From the NCBI GenBank assembly GCA_946405515.1, contig CAMJHM010000006.1, positions 1 to 64,000 of the forward strand: DNA of 64,000 nucleotides, given 5' to 3'. The stretch is from an uncultured Fibrobacter sp. (GTDB taxonomy: Bacteria; Fibrobacterota; Fibrobacteria; Fibrobacterales; Fibrobacteraceae). Positions 47,089-55,615 of the stretch are shown in pieces. The translations under genes were made by a program, and so were the position numbers. A model generated the notes under the pieces. It was not told where the DNA came from. It saw only the letters and a program-made list of their open reading frames with translations, and ran no database searches. The number at the start of each line of letters is the position of its first letter. Position 1 is the first letter of the stretch.

Positions 47089-47403
47089 ATGAAACTGTAT
47101 ACAACTGATTTTATTACGGACAAAGAAATCGAGACGCTCCAGATGGTGCGTGGGAGCGTGGTCTTTAGCAAGAACGTGGTTCGCGACGTGTTTGCCGGAC
47201 TCAAAACGCTTGTGGGGGGAGAAATTGCCGGTTACACCGAAATGCTGAACGACGCCCGCAACATCGCCATTGAACGTATGGAAAAACAAGCCGGCATCAT
47301 CGGCGCAGACGCTATCGTAAGTGTGCGCTTCGCTACCGCCTCGGTGATGGCAGGTTCCGCAGAAATTATCGCCTACGGAACCGCCGTGAAATTTAAGAAG
47401 TAA
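47089..47403 (+). CDS. YbjQ/UPF0145-family protein (104 aa)
   Basis: GEIAGYTEMLNDARNIAIERMEKQAGIIGADAIVSVRFATASVM...IIAYGTAVKF; real start at the ATG following AAAAAGGAGAG, not the longer listed ORF. Confidence 0.85.
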   Translation: MKLYTTDFITDKEIETLQMVRGSVVFSKNVVRDVFAGLKTLVGGEIAGYTEMLNDARNIAIERMEKQAGIIGADAIVSVRFATASVMAGSAEIIAYGTAVKFKK

Positions 47404-47437
47404 GGAAATTTCCGATTAAGTCGGGAATGAGCGTTCG

Positions 47438-48190
47438 TTACTTCCCAGCGATTTCGTTAGCCTTCGCCTCGATTTCGGCGATGGCTTTTTTGCGGCCTTC
47501 GGCAGAGTTTTCGTTGCTGAGCACGATGTTCACGAACACGGAACCTGCGACCACGGCGTACACGTGCTTGCTGAGCACCTTGGACTGTTCGCCGTTACGG
47601 ATGCCGAATCCGCCGAGCACCTTCGCGCCCCCCTTACCGACCGTGTCGATAAAGTCGAGTGTCGCCTGGTCAATCGTGGTTTCGCTACCGGTCGTACCCG
47701 CGCGGAGAGCCGCATAGATGTACTTGAACCCTGCAGAAGCCATCGATTCGAGGCGTTCCTTCGTCATGGAAGGTGCTGCCACCGGGATGTTTTCGAGACC
47801 GTACTTCTTACAAGCTTCGGTGAGGCCTTCGTCGCAATCAAACGGCAGGTCGGGAATAATGCAGGCGGAAACGCCAGCGTCCTTGCACATCTTCACGAAG
47901 TTCTCGATGCCCGGAGTGAAGGCAAGCGAGCCATAGGTCATGATGTAGATGGGCGTTTCGGGGTGGCGTTCGTGAATTTTCTTCACGATTTCGAGTCCCT
48001 GCTTGGTGGAAAAGCCCTTTTCCAGTGCAACAGTGGATGCCGTCTGGATGGCGGGACCGTCGGCGCTCGGATCGCTGAAGGCAAGCTGAATTTCAAGGAT
48101 GTTGGCGCCACCCTTCACGAGGGCGTCGGCGATGGCGATAGAAGTTTCTGCGTCCGGGAACCCGGCAATGAGATGGGACATTAAGTTCAT
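47438..48190 (-). CDS. trpA: Tryptophan synthase alpha chain
   Basis: LIAGFPDAETSIAIADALVKGGANILEIQLAFSDPSADGPAIQ; IPDLPFDCDEG. Confidence 0.95.
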   Translation of the reverse strand: MNLMSHLIAGFPDAETSIAIADALVKGGANILEIQLAFSDPSADGPAIQTASTVALEKGFSTKQGLEIVKKIHERHPETPIYIMTYGSLAFTPGIENFVKMCKDAGVSACIIPDLPFDCDEGLTEACKKYGLENIPVAAPSMTKERLESMASAGFKYIYAALRAGTTGSETTIDQATLDFIDTVGKGGAKVLGGFGIRNGEQSKVLSKHVYAVVAGSVFVNIVLSNENSAEGRKKAIAEIEAKANEIAGK

Positions 48191-48194
48191 AGCT

Positions 48195-48389
48195 TAGACG
48201 ATAGACCGCTTCGCTGGTAGACGATAGACGAAAGATCTTAATTTCAATCTACTTCATCTAGAAGCATTGCTTGGTCTTCTCCTTATAGTTAAAGTTTAAT
48301 TGTTTATTAATTGGATTTATCCTTAAAATACGAGAAAATGAAAATTCTTTCGTCTTTCGTCTGTAGGACCGAAGGTCCGTTCTTTCGTC
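48195..48389. repeat. Intergenic heptad-repeat element H5 between trpB and trpA
   Basis: TAGACGA/TAGACCG (48195-48208), TAGACGA x2 (48218-48231); TTTCGTC at 48348, 48355, 48383 (all multiples of 7 apart) around palindrome GGACCGAAGGTCC. Confidence 0.75.
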
Positions 48390-49657
48390 TAGTTGTTCAT
48401 TATCTCCGCGTCGTGGATGTCTTCGTTATTTTCAAGGCGCTTGAGTTCCGCCTTCAGGAATTCCTTCCACTTTTCGGGGCGGAACACCGGGCTCGTGATA
48501 AAGATGTCCTTGTCGCCGCGACCACTCATGTTGATGACGAGCGCCTTGTCCTTCGGGAGTTCCTTCGCAATCTTCATGGCGGCGGCACCGGCGTGTGCGC
48601 TTTCGAGTGCGAACAAAATGCCTTCGTTGCGGGCGAAGAACTTGACCGCATCCAAGGCTTCCTTGTCAAGGATGCTCGTGAATTCCACACGTCCCGATTC
48701 ACCGAGGGCGGCAAGCTGCGGGCCGATACCCATGTAGTCAAGCCCTGCAGAAATGGAGCGGGTCGGCAGCGACTGGCCGTCTTCATCGATGAGGAAGCGG
48801 CTCTTGTAACCCTGCACAATTCCTTCGCGGCTCGCGTTACCCGTCATGCGGGAAGCGTTCTCGCCCATGTTCGGGCCGATGCCACCGGCTTCTGCACCGA
48901 TCAGGCGCACGTTCTTGTCTTCGATAAACGGAGTGAACACGCCGATGGAGTTGCTTCCGCCACCCACGCAGGCGACAACCGCGGCAATGTCGATGTTGCG
49001 CTCGGCAGCCTGGCGCTTGACTTCTTCGCCGATGATAGACTGGAACGTGCGAACGATATCCGGGAACGGGGCAGGGCCGAGAGCGGAACCGAGCACATAG
49101 TGCGTGTTCTTGAAATTCGTGGCCCAGTCGCGCATGGCTTCGTTCACGGCATCCTTTAAAGTGCGGCTGCCGCTCGTAACCGGTACGACCTTCGCCCCAT
49201 ACATTTCCATGGTAGCTACGTTCGGCTGTTGGCGACGCACGTCAACCTCGCCCATGTACACGACGCATTCGAGGCCGAGTTTGGCACAGGCGGCTGCGGT
49301 GGCGAGCCCGTGCTGGCCGGCACCCGTCTCCGCGATAATGCGGGTCTTGCCCATCTTCTTGGCAAGCAAGCACTGACCGATAGCGTTGTTGATCTTGTGG
49401 GCGCCCGTGTTGGCAAGGCCTTCGAGCTTGATGTAGATCTGCGCACCGCCCAGAAGTTCGGTCGCCGTCGGGGCAAAGTACAGCGGAGTCTCGCGGCCAA
49501 TATAGTCGCGCTGGATAATGCGGAGTTCTTCGAGGAATTCCGGATCGTGGATGTACTTGTTGAATGCCGCTTCGAGGTCGTCGAGCGGGCGGCGGATGAT
49601 TTCGGCAACGTACTTGCCGCCGAACTTGTCAAAGAAACCGTTGTTGGAGGTAATCAT
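48389..49657 (-). CDS. trpB: Tryptophan synthase beta chain
   Basis: LEGLANTGAHKINNAIGQCLLAKKMGKTRIIAETGAGQHGLATAAACA; VGGGSNSIGVFTPFI. Confidence 0.96.
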   Translation of the reverse strand: MITSNNGFFDKFGGKYVAEIIRRPLDDLEAAFNKYIHDPEFLEELRIIQRDYIGRETPLYFAPTATELLGGAQIYIKLEGLANTGAHKINNAIGQCLLAKKMGKTRIIAETGAGQHGLATAAACAKLGLECVVYMGEVDVRRQQPNVATMEMYGAKVVPVTSGSRTLKDAVNEAMRDWATNFKNTHYVLGSALGPAPFPDIVRTFQSIIGEEVKRQAAERNIDIAAVVACVGGGSNSIGVFTPFIEDKNVRLIGAEAGGIGPNMGENASRMTGNASREGIVQGYKSRFLIDEDGQSLPTRSISAGLDYMGIGPQLAALGESGRVEFTSILDKEALDAVKFFARNEGILFALESAHAGAAAMKIAKELPKDKALVINMSGRGDKDIFITSPVFRPEKWKEFLKAELKRLENNEDIHDAEIMNN

Positions 49658-49692
49658 AGTGGTTAGTAAACAGTGGTTGGTGATTAGTGGCT
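49658..49692. repeat. Heptad-repeat element H6 adjoining the trpB start codon
   Basis: AGTGGTT AGTAAAC AGTGGTT GGTGATT AGTGGCT, exact 7-bp phase. Confidence 0.75.
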
Positions 49693-49704
49693 GGGGTTAA
49701 ACGG

Positions 49705-49741
49705 AAAAAAAATTAAGGCTTTCGGAGAGTCCGAAAGCCTT
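49705..49741 (-). terminator. trp attenuator terminator, module 2 (trpB-proximal)
   Basis: Minus strand AAGGCTTTCGGactctCCGAAAGCCTTAATTTTTTTT. Confidence 0.9.
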
Positions 49742-49776
49742 TTGCAAACACTTGATGAAATCAGCAAAACCGGACT

Positions 49777-49833
49777 CTATGTTCTAGAGCCCCACCACCA
49801 ACGGTTGAAACGGATTGCTTCATTCATCTTCAT
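49777..49833 (-). CDS. trpL: trp leader peptide MKMNEAIRFNRWWWGSRT (attenuator module 2)
   Basis: Three consecutive TGG codons (49792-49800) followed by stop and terminator upstream of trpB. Confidence 0.88.
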   Translation of the reverse strand: MKMNEAIRFNRWWWGSRT

Positions 49834-49840
49834 GGCGCAT

Positions 49841-49869
49841 AATTTAGGAATGTCTTTTTTTGCTGGCAA
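49841..49869 (-). promoter_or_regulatory. Promoter of attenuator module 2
   Basis: TTGCCA-N17-TAAATT on the minus strand; aligns with the module 1 promoter. Confidence 0.5.
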
Positions 49870-49890
49870 GGGGTAGCCTTCAGAAAAGGC

Positions 49891-49928
49891 AAAAAAATTG
49901 AAGGCTTTCGGCAGTTCCGAAAGCCTTC
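49891..49928 (-). terminator. Attenuator terminator, module 1 (trpB-distal)
   Basis: Minus strand GAAGGCTTTCGGaactgCCGAAAGCCTTCAATTTTTTT. Confidence 0.85.
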
Positions 49929-50035
49929 TGTTAAACACTTGATGAAATTGGCAAAACCAAAATCCCGTTTCGAGAACTTCATCGCAAGCTGCGCAAGCGT
50001 CGAAGCGGATTGCCAATTTCATCTTTATGGTAAGC

Positions 50036-50064
50036 AATATATATACTAATTCGTTGTCTGTCAA
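50036..50064 (-). promoter_or_regulatory. trp promoter (attenuator module 1)
   Basis: TTGACA-N17-TATATT on the minus strand. Confidence 0.75.
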
Positions 50065-50169
50065 TAGGTTATAAACAGATTTTTGTAAAAAAATATTACG
50101 ATTACACCCAAATTTCGCATTAAATGCAATAAAGCGCATTTTCCTTTTGTCTATATATAATTTTGTCGT

Positions 50170-51204
50170 TTAAAAAAATCCTCTCAATAATTTTGCCATA
50201 TCCGGCGGGAAGTCGTGATTTTCAAATTCCCTGGGTTCTTCCCAATATGGGAGCAAAATCTGCACCTTATATGCAAAAAGCATCTGGTGATGCGCCCCCA
50301 AAACCCGGTAGTCTTCTTCACTCAGCTCTCCGCGGGTCATCTTGTCGTAATAGACTCCCCCATGGCTATAAAGGCGGTCGCCCACGATAGGGAAACCCAA
50401 TTCCAGCAGATGCGCACGAATCTGGTGTTTGCGCCCGGTCAAAAGTTCAGCCTCGACCACGTCGAGCATCCCCAAGTCCGGGTGTTCTACCGAGAATAGC
50501 TTGCGAAAGCGCGTATGGCAGGGCTTACCGTCATAAAAATGGTGCATGCGCAGCCGAATCGGGTCGGTAGGATCTTCGCGCAGCGGCATTTCGCAATCCA
50601 CGACGCCATCCTTATCCACCGAAACACGCCGACCGAGTTTCGCAAAAAAATGTTCTTCAGGAACAGGCCCGTCGGGGAAGCCCGCAGGCACGACAGCCAA
50701 GTAGAACTTGCGCAACAAAATCCGGTCCAGGTTTTTCTGGAAACGGGACGCCGTCGAGGCATCCTTCGCAAACAGCATGAGTCCGCCAGTATCGCGGTCG
50801 AGCCGGTGCATCGGGGTTGCCGACTCGCAGTCAAAGGCCCTGCGGATAATTGCAGCAAAGGTGTTGTAGAAAATACGGCCCGTATGGTGAACTGGGACAC
50901 CCGCCGGTTTTGCCACCAGCAAAAACTCGTCATCCTCGAAAACCGTCGTGAAGTTAGTCGGGACCTCAGGCTCGGTATAGTTCTCCACGTGGTAGACCAC
51001 TTTGTCGCCACGATGCGCGATAGACTCTACAGTGGCGACCTCGCCGTTCAACGTCACGAGTCCGCGTGTCAAACGGTCAAACCAGTCTTCGCGACTGTGA
51101 TAGGTAAAACGCTCGCACAGGGAATCCAACAAAAAGCGTCCGTCCTGTTCAGGGCGAATTTCGCTTTCGAAGAACATATCCGATGGGGCTTTCTCGTACT
51201 GCAT
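50170..51204 (-). CDS. RluA-family pseudouridine synthase
   Basis: LLVAKPAGVPVHHTGRI; PMHRLDRDTGGLMLFAKD; LLTGRKHQIRAHLLELGFPIVGDRLY. Confidence 0.93.
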   Translation of the reverse strand: MQYEKAPSDMFFESEIRPEQDGRFLLDSLCERFTYHSREDWFDRLTRGLVTLNGEVATVESIAHRGDKVVYHVENYTEPEVPTNFTTVFEDDEFLLVAKPAGVPVHHTGRIFYNTFAAIIRRAFDCESATPMHRLDRDTGGLMLFAKDASTASRFQKNLDRILLRKFYLAVVPAGFPDGPVPEEHFFAKLGRRVSVDKDGVVDCEMPLREDPTDPIRLRMHHFYDGKPCHTRFRKLFSVEHPDLGMLDVVEAELLTGRKHQIRAHLLELGFPIVGDRLYSHGGVYYDKMTRGELSEEDYRVLGAHHQMLFAYKVQILLPYWEEPREFENHDFPPDMAKLLRGFF

Positions 51205-51230
51205 AATCCTATCGTCCTAGAGCAACCCAA

Positions 51231-52721
51231 TCATTCAAGCTTGGTTCGAACGTATCCCGAAGAATCGCGGGCCCCTTCTTCGACTTCAAAGGCGAGCGCA
51301 CCGATAACGGCCCCATCCTTGAACGCCGTCTCTACGCGGTACTTGCCTGCCGGGGCGTTCGTCTTTTTGCTGTAGCTGCGGTAGCCCATCTCGCGACCAC
51401 CATTGATACGCATACGCCCAGAAGACACCCTGTCCGTCAGTTTGTATGTCGCATCGTTCGGGCCCTTGTAATACCAGCGGTATTCGATTTCGGCCTTCAA
51501 ATCGGCCGGGGCATACACAGAACTCAAGTAGTAAAGCGGCATGTCGGCATCGCGGTGTACCGACGATGACTTCAGACCAATTTTCTGCAAGAAACTCGGC
51601 GCATCGACATCGCAACTGTAATCCGTCTTGTCGAAGTTGATGCAGGCCACCTGCTGCTTGAGCACGAGCGGCACCGGCGGAACCCAGTTCATCACGTAAG
51701 CCGTAATCAAGGCCGCACTGATGGCAATCGGAGCAATCAAGACCTTTTTGCTGCGGCGGGACACCTTCTGGATAAACACGCATATCCCTAGCGAAAGCAG
51801 CGTGCTGAACACGAACAGAATAAGCCCGATTCTATGGACAAGGTAAGGAATGGTGAAATTCAGGAACATGGTGCCGAGCAGGCAGAGGAACGCAAGGCTC
51901 ACACCGAAACTTTCGTACTTCTTCTGCAAGAATTCGTTACCCACAAGGAGAATAGCAAGCAAAATCACCAAGATGAGCGAAGCGATGGAACCACTGCTCT
52001 TGAAATAGCATACCACAAGCGCACTGAACAAGCTACCGAAGCAGAATTGCACCGCCCAACTGAAGCGGTTTTTCCACGTTTCACTCCATTCGCGGTCCAA
52101 AAAGCGGTGTTCCACGACAATGGCGTTTTCGGGTATCGCCGTAGATTCGTAGCCAACGTCATTCGCAATTTTCTGTGCAACATTTTTCGCCTGGCTAGAG
52201 GCCGTTTTCAATTTTTCAGAAGCAGCATCCGTAACCGTCTTGAGCTTTTCAGAAGCAATCCCGGTCGCCGGCTTCGCGAGGTTCGACATCTTGGAAACGG
52301 CGGACTTAACCTGTCCAGGAATGATTGGACGGCTATCCCCATCCTTCCTTGCAAAAGGATTCAAACGGGAAACAAAACCCGTACGAGACGGGGCCTTCCC
52401 AACTGCCGCAGGTGCCGGCTTGGGCGAAACAGGAGCGGGTTTGGGGGCCACCTTCGCTTGCGGGCGCGGCGCGGCCGCACGGGCCGCCATGATACGATCC
52501 TTGGTCCAGCCTTCGGGGTGTTCCATGTGCGCCGACAGGAGAATCACAAGGATGAGCGCACCCGAATAATACGCAAGCAAGAAGATGAGGTCACTGTTCT
52601 CGACCATCTGCCCGAGCGTCACGGAATCCCAAAAGAATCCGCCCAAAAAAGCAATGGCCGGGAAGAACTTTTCCGCCTTCTGTACAAAAGGTTTCTGTCG
52701 CAGGTTATCAACGAATTGCAT
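51231..52721 (-). CDS. Multi-TM membrane protein with C-terminal DUF2914-like domain
   Basis: Several TM segments; YLSSVYAPADLKAEIEYRWYYKGPNDATYKLTDRVSSGRMRINGGREMGYRSYSKKTNAPAGKYRVETAFKDGAVIG. Confidence 0.7.
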   Translation of the reverse strand: MQFVDNLRQKPFVQKAEKFFPAIAFLGGFFWDSVTLGQMVENSDLIFLLAYYSGALILVILLSAHMEHPEGWTKDRIMAARAAAPRPQAKVAPKPAPVSPKPAPAAVGKAPSRTGFVSRLNPFARKDGDSRPIIPGQVKSAVSKMSNLAKPATGIASEKLKTVTDAASEKLKTASSQAKNVAQKIANDVGYESTAIPENAIVVEHRFLDREWSETWKNRFSWAVQFCFGSLFSALVVCYFKSSGSIASLILVILLAILLVGNEFLQKKYESFGVSLAFLCLLGTMFLNFTIPYLVHRIGLILFVFSTLLSLGICVFIQKVSRRSKKVLIAPIAISAALITAYVMNWVPPVPLVLKQQVACINFDKTDYSCDVDAPSFLQKIGLKSSSVHRDADMPLYYLSSVYAPADLKAEIEYRWYYKGPNDATYKLTDRVSSGRMRINGGREMGYRSYSKKTNAPAGKYRVETAFKDGAVIGALAFEVEEGARDSSGYVRTKLE

Positions 52722-52737
52722 GATTACCCCTTAAGAA

Positions 52738-53364
52738 TCAAACCCTATATAAGTCGTGTTCACGAATATAGTCGTACACACACTGTTCCAGACCTTCCGG
52801 CTTGTCGCTGCTGCAAAGCAACGCCTTCCGGATAGCCGTGCTCGAATAAATTCCATCAAAACCGTTTTCCGGGCCGAGCCAGTAGAGCGGCGCATAGCCG
52901 TTCGCCTCGTGTACCGCAAGATCGGGCTTGGGGTAGCCTCGACGCGAAAAAACAATCAGTTCGAAATCGCGCAAGAGCAAATGGCCGTTGTAGTTCGTGC
53001 CGTAAAAATTCAGCGGGTCACGCCAATGAGGGATGCCCTGGTAGCTGTCGGCCCCCACAAGCAAACGGAAATTCACATCGGGGAACTTAGCCTGAAGCCC
53101 CTGCAAAAAGACATACGTCCCGCGAAAATCCCCCTGCTGGATTTCTTCGTCCGACAAAACAAGGCGCGGGTCATCTCCTGTTACCAACTCAAGCATCGCA
53201 AAACGGTCTTCCGGGGAAGCACAGAGCGTCTTGTCCCAGCGATCGGGACTCGGGATAAACCAGACTTCGTCGCAAAGGCCCCGACGGAGGCAATGGCGCG
53301 CCACAGAAACATGATCCTTATGTACAGGGTCGAACGCACCACCCATAACAGCCACATTCTTCAT
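52738..53364 (-). CDS. nadD: Nicotinate-nucleotide adenylyltransferase-like
   Basis: VAVMGGAFDPVHKDHVSVAR; FRLLVGADSYQGIPHWRDP; GIYSSTAIRKAL. Confidence 0.85.
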   Translation of the reverse strand: MKNVAVMGGAFDPVHKDHVSVARHCLRRGLCDEVWFIPSPDRWDKTLCASPEDRFAMLELVTGDDPRLVLSDEEIQQGDFRGTYVFLQGLQAKFPDVNFRLLVGADSYQGIPHWRDPLNFYGTNYNGHLLLRDFELIVFSRRGYPKPDLAVHEANGYAPLYWLGPENGFDGIYSSTAIRKALLCSSDKPEGLEQCVYDYIREHDLYRV

Positions 53365-53391
53365 GACATGTTCAATCACAAACACAACCGC

Positions 53392-53970
53392 CTAGTAAAC
53401 ATACGTGGCAAAGCCAATATTGAACTGCAGACGAGTCCCTTCGACAGACTCGTTCAGGAACGGATCGTAATGATCCGACACCCAGCGGTAACTGATTTCC
53501 GCAAAGAGCATCGCCTTGCCAAAGAGAGACAGGATAGAACCTACACCGGCAGCCCATTCGTTCCACGCCACGTCACCGAGGTCGCTCAATTCCTTAGACC
53601 GGGAATAGCCGCCCATCATATAAAGTTGGCTCAAAAGGTGAACACCGAGTTCAATATCGAAGTCGGAATGCTCGATATCCGTTTTCTTACCATTGTCTGG
53701 TTTTTCGGAATAGTCAAAGAACCCGTAACCGGCGCGCAAGAAACCGAATCCGGGATACCAGAAACCAATCATCGGCTCAATCTGGCGAAGTCCAAGACCG
53801 CGCTCCTTCCCCACGCCCGTACCGCTACCAAAGCCGAGGGCTCCCCCCACGAATATGGGCACATGGATATTGACGGTCGTCGTAGACGAGGACCCCAAAT
53901 CCGTTGTCGGAGCCGTCTGCCCAAAGGCAACGGCCGCGCAAACAGCTATAATCGCAAGAAATCGTTTCAT
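53392..53970 (-). CDS. Outer-membrane beta-barrel-like protein (192 aa)
   Basis: Signal peptide MKRFLAIIAVCAAVAFGQ; strand-like Gly/aromatic pattern. Confidence 0.5.
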   Translation of the reverse strand: MKRFLAIIAVCAAVAFGQTAPTTDLGSSSTTTVNIHVPIFVGGALGFGSGTGVGKERGLGLRQIEPMIGFWYPGFGFLRAGYGFFDYSEKPDNGKKTDIEHSDFDIELGVHLLSQLYMMGGYSRSKELSDLGDVAWNEWAAGVGSILSLFGKAMLFAEISYRWVSDHYDPFLNESVEGTRLQFNIGFATYVY

Positions 53971-53971
53971 G

Positions 53972-54379
53972 TCACATTACCAAGATAATGGCGAACGCAA
54001 GGCCAACAACCACGTTAAAAACAGAGTCCACCTTGGCCAAGATAAAGAAATTCCTCGATATTCTCCCTTCGCGGATAATCCGCGTCACCATGGCATCGCT
54101 ACAGAAAAGCGAGATCGCTGCCTTGCATGCGACAATCAGCGTAATCCACCAGACAAGGCCCGAGAAAAAGGAGAGTAGCACGACAGCAACAGAGATGGCA
54201 AACGAGAGCCCGAAATTAGAATAGCGGATAGATGCGCCCGAAGACTCGCTCTGTGCCATCAGGTGCCGGAATTCATCCACTTTATCACAAACGGAGGCGT
54301 ATGCACTGATAGCCTGGGACATATTGTACCCCACCAGAATAACGGCAGCGACGATTGCGATTTTGATGACGATATCCAT
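53972..54379 (-). CDS. Small integral membrane protein (135 aa)
   Basis: Hydrophobic segments; co-oriented with neighbours. Confidence 0.5.
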   Translation of the reverse strand: MDIVIKIAIVAAVILVGYNMSQAISAYASVCDKVDEFRHLMAQSESSGASIRYSNFGLSFAISVAVVLLSFFSGLVWWITLIVACKAAISLFCSDAMVTRIIREGRISRNFFILAKVDSVFNVVVGLAFAIILVM

Positions 54380-54463
54380 TTATTGCACCTGAATACACCC
54401 AATATAATTTTTTAGACGGCGGTAAACTACATCGGTGCATTAAAAATGCTACATTGTAGCCGA

Positions 54464-55612
54464 ATGTTAGAAGACGACGAATTCGAAGGAGCCCAGGCAA
54501 AGCACACGTCAAAGCCTTCCAGACGTGACCACCGGTCCCGCCGCATTGACGCTATGCGCGAATGGAGCACCGGAGTCGTCGACGAGCGCCCGGTCAAGGA
54601 GCGTTTCAGCAGGGAATTCAAGAAACCCAAAATTAAGCGAATCAAGAATCCCATCGAAAACATCGGCGAAGAAAACTGCGAAAAGGGCCTCGTGGTGGAA
54701 GTCCACCGCCGCACCTGCGAAGTCCGCCTGGAAAACGACCCCTCCACGGTCGTCACGGCTATGTACCGTGCGACAACGACCAAGGAACTGGGCGAATTCC
54801 CCACCGTCGGGGACCGCATCCTTTTAGGCCAAGTCAACGACGGCGAAGACGACGGTTCAGGCGTCGGCTCGCAAAAATACTGCGTCGTCCGCGTTTTCCC
54901 CCGCAAGAGCGAACTCCGCCGCCCCGGCCCGCGCGACAGTTTTTACAAGCAACAGACTCTCGCTGCAAACATCGACCAGGTCATCATCGTCGCAAGCGTC
55001 GTCCAACCCGAATTCAACTACGGATTTGCCGACAGGTTCCTGCTCGCCGCAAACCTGAACAACCTCCCCTTCGTCATGGTACTGACCAAGATGGACCTAC
55101 TGGGGGACGCACCGATGCCCGAAGCCATCCAGGACTTCATCAGCATCGTAGACAAGTTTATCCCGGTGAGCGTCAAGACCGGCAAAGGCCTCGACGATTT
55201 GCGCAAAGTCCTCGAAGGGAAATCCTCCGTTTTCAGCGGGCAGAGCGGAGTCGGCAAGTCGACACTCATCAACGCGCTCGTCCCAGATGCAGAACTCCGC
55301 ACAGGTGACGTGCGCGAACGCGACGGCAAGGGCCGCCACACAACTACATCGTCGAGCCTGCTGGATTTCCCCGGCGGAGGCTACGTCATCGACACCCCGG
55401 GCATACGCAGCATCGGCCTCATGGACATGGAAGCAGAGACCCTCGCAAAGATTTTCCCCGGATTTTTCGAAGGCGACTTGTTCACATGCAAGTACAGCAA
55501 CTGCATGCACCTCAAGGAACCCGGATGCGCCGTAAAAGAAGCCGTCGAGAATGGGACACTCAGCCGCGCCCGCTACGAAAGCTACCTTAGAATTTTGAAT
55601 TCAGGGAAATAG
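54464..55612 (+). CDS. rsgA: Ribosome small-subunit-dependent GTPase A
   Basis: Circularly permuted GTPase: VLTKMDLL, FSGQSGVGKSTLINAL, GKGRHTTTSSSLLDFPGGGYVIDTPGIRSIG; C-terminal CKYSNCMHLKEPGCAVK zinc motif. Confidence 0.95.
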   Translation: MLEDDEFEGAQAKHTSKPSRRDHRSRRIDAMREWSTGVVDERPVKERFSREFKKPKIKRIKNPIENIGEENCEKGLVVEVHRRTCEVRLENDPSTVVTAMYRATTTKELGEFPTVGDRILLGQVNDGEDDGSGVGSQKYCVVRVFPRKSELRRPGPRDSFYKQQTLAANIDQVIIVASVVQPEFNYGFADRFLLAANLNNLPFVMVLTKMDLLGDAPMPEAIQDFISIVDKFIPVSVKTGKGLDDLRKVLEGKSSVFSGQSGVGKSTLINALVPDAELRTGDVRERDGKGRHTTTSSSLLDFPGGGYVIDTPGIRSIGLMDMEAETLAKIFPGFFEGDLFTCKYSNCMHLKEPGCAVKEAVENGTLSRARYESYLRILNSGK

Positions 55613-55615
55613 AAG

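Noticed and set aside
46540-47403. 287-aa ORF as a single protein
   Set aside because: Its first ~180 codons overlap CobW in another frame; only the YbjQ-like part from 47089 is supported.
49777-50139. 120-aa ORF as a real protein
   Set aside because: It spans two attenuator terminators and two leader starts; better explained as fused leader-peptide frames.
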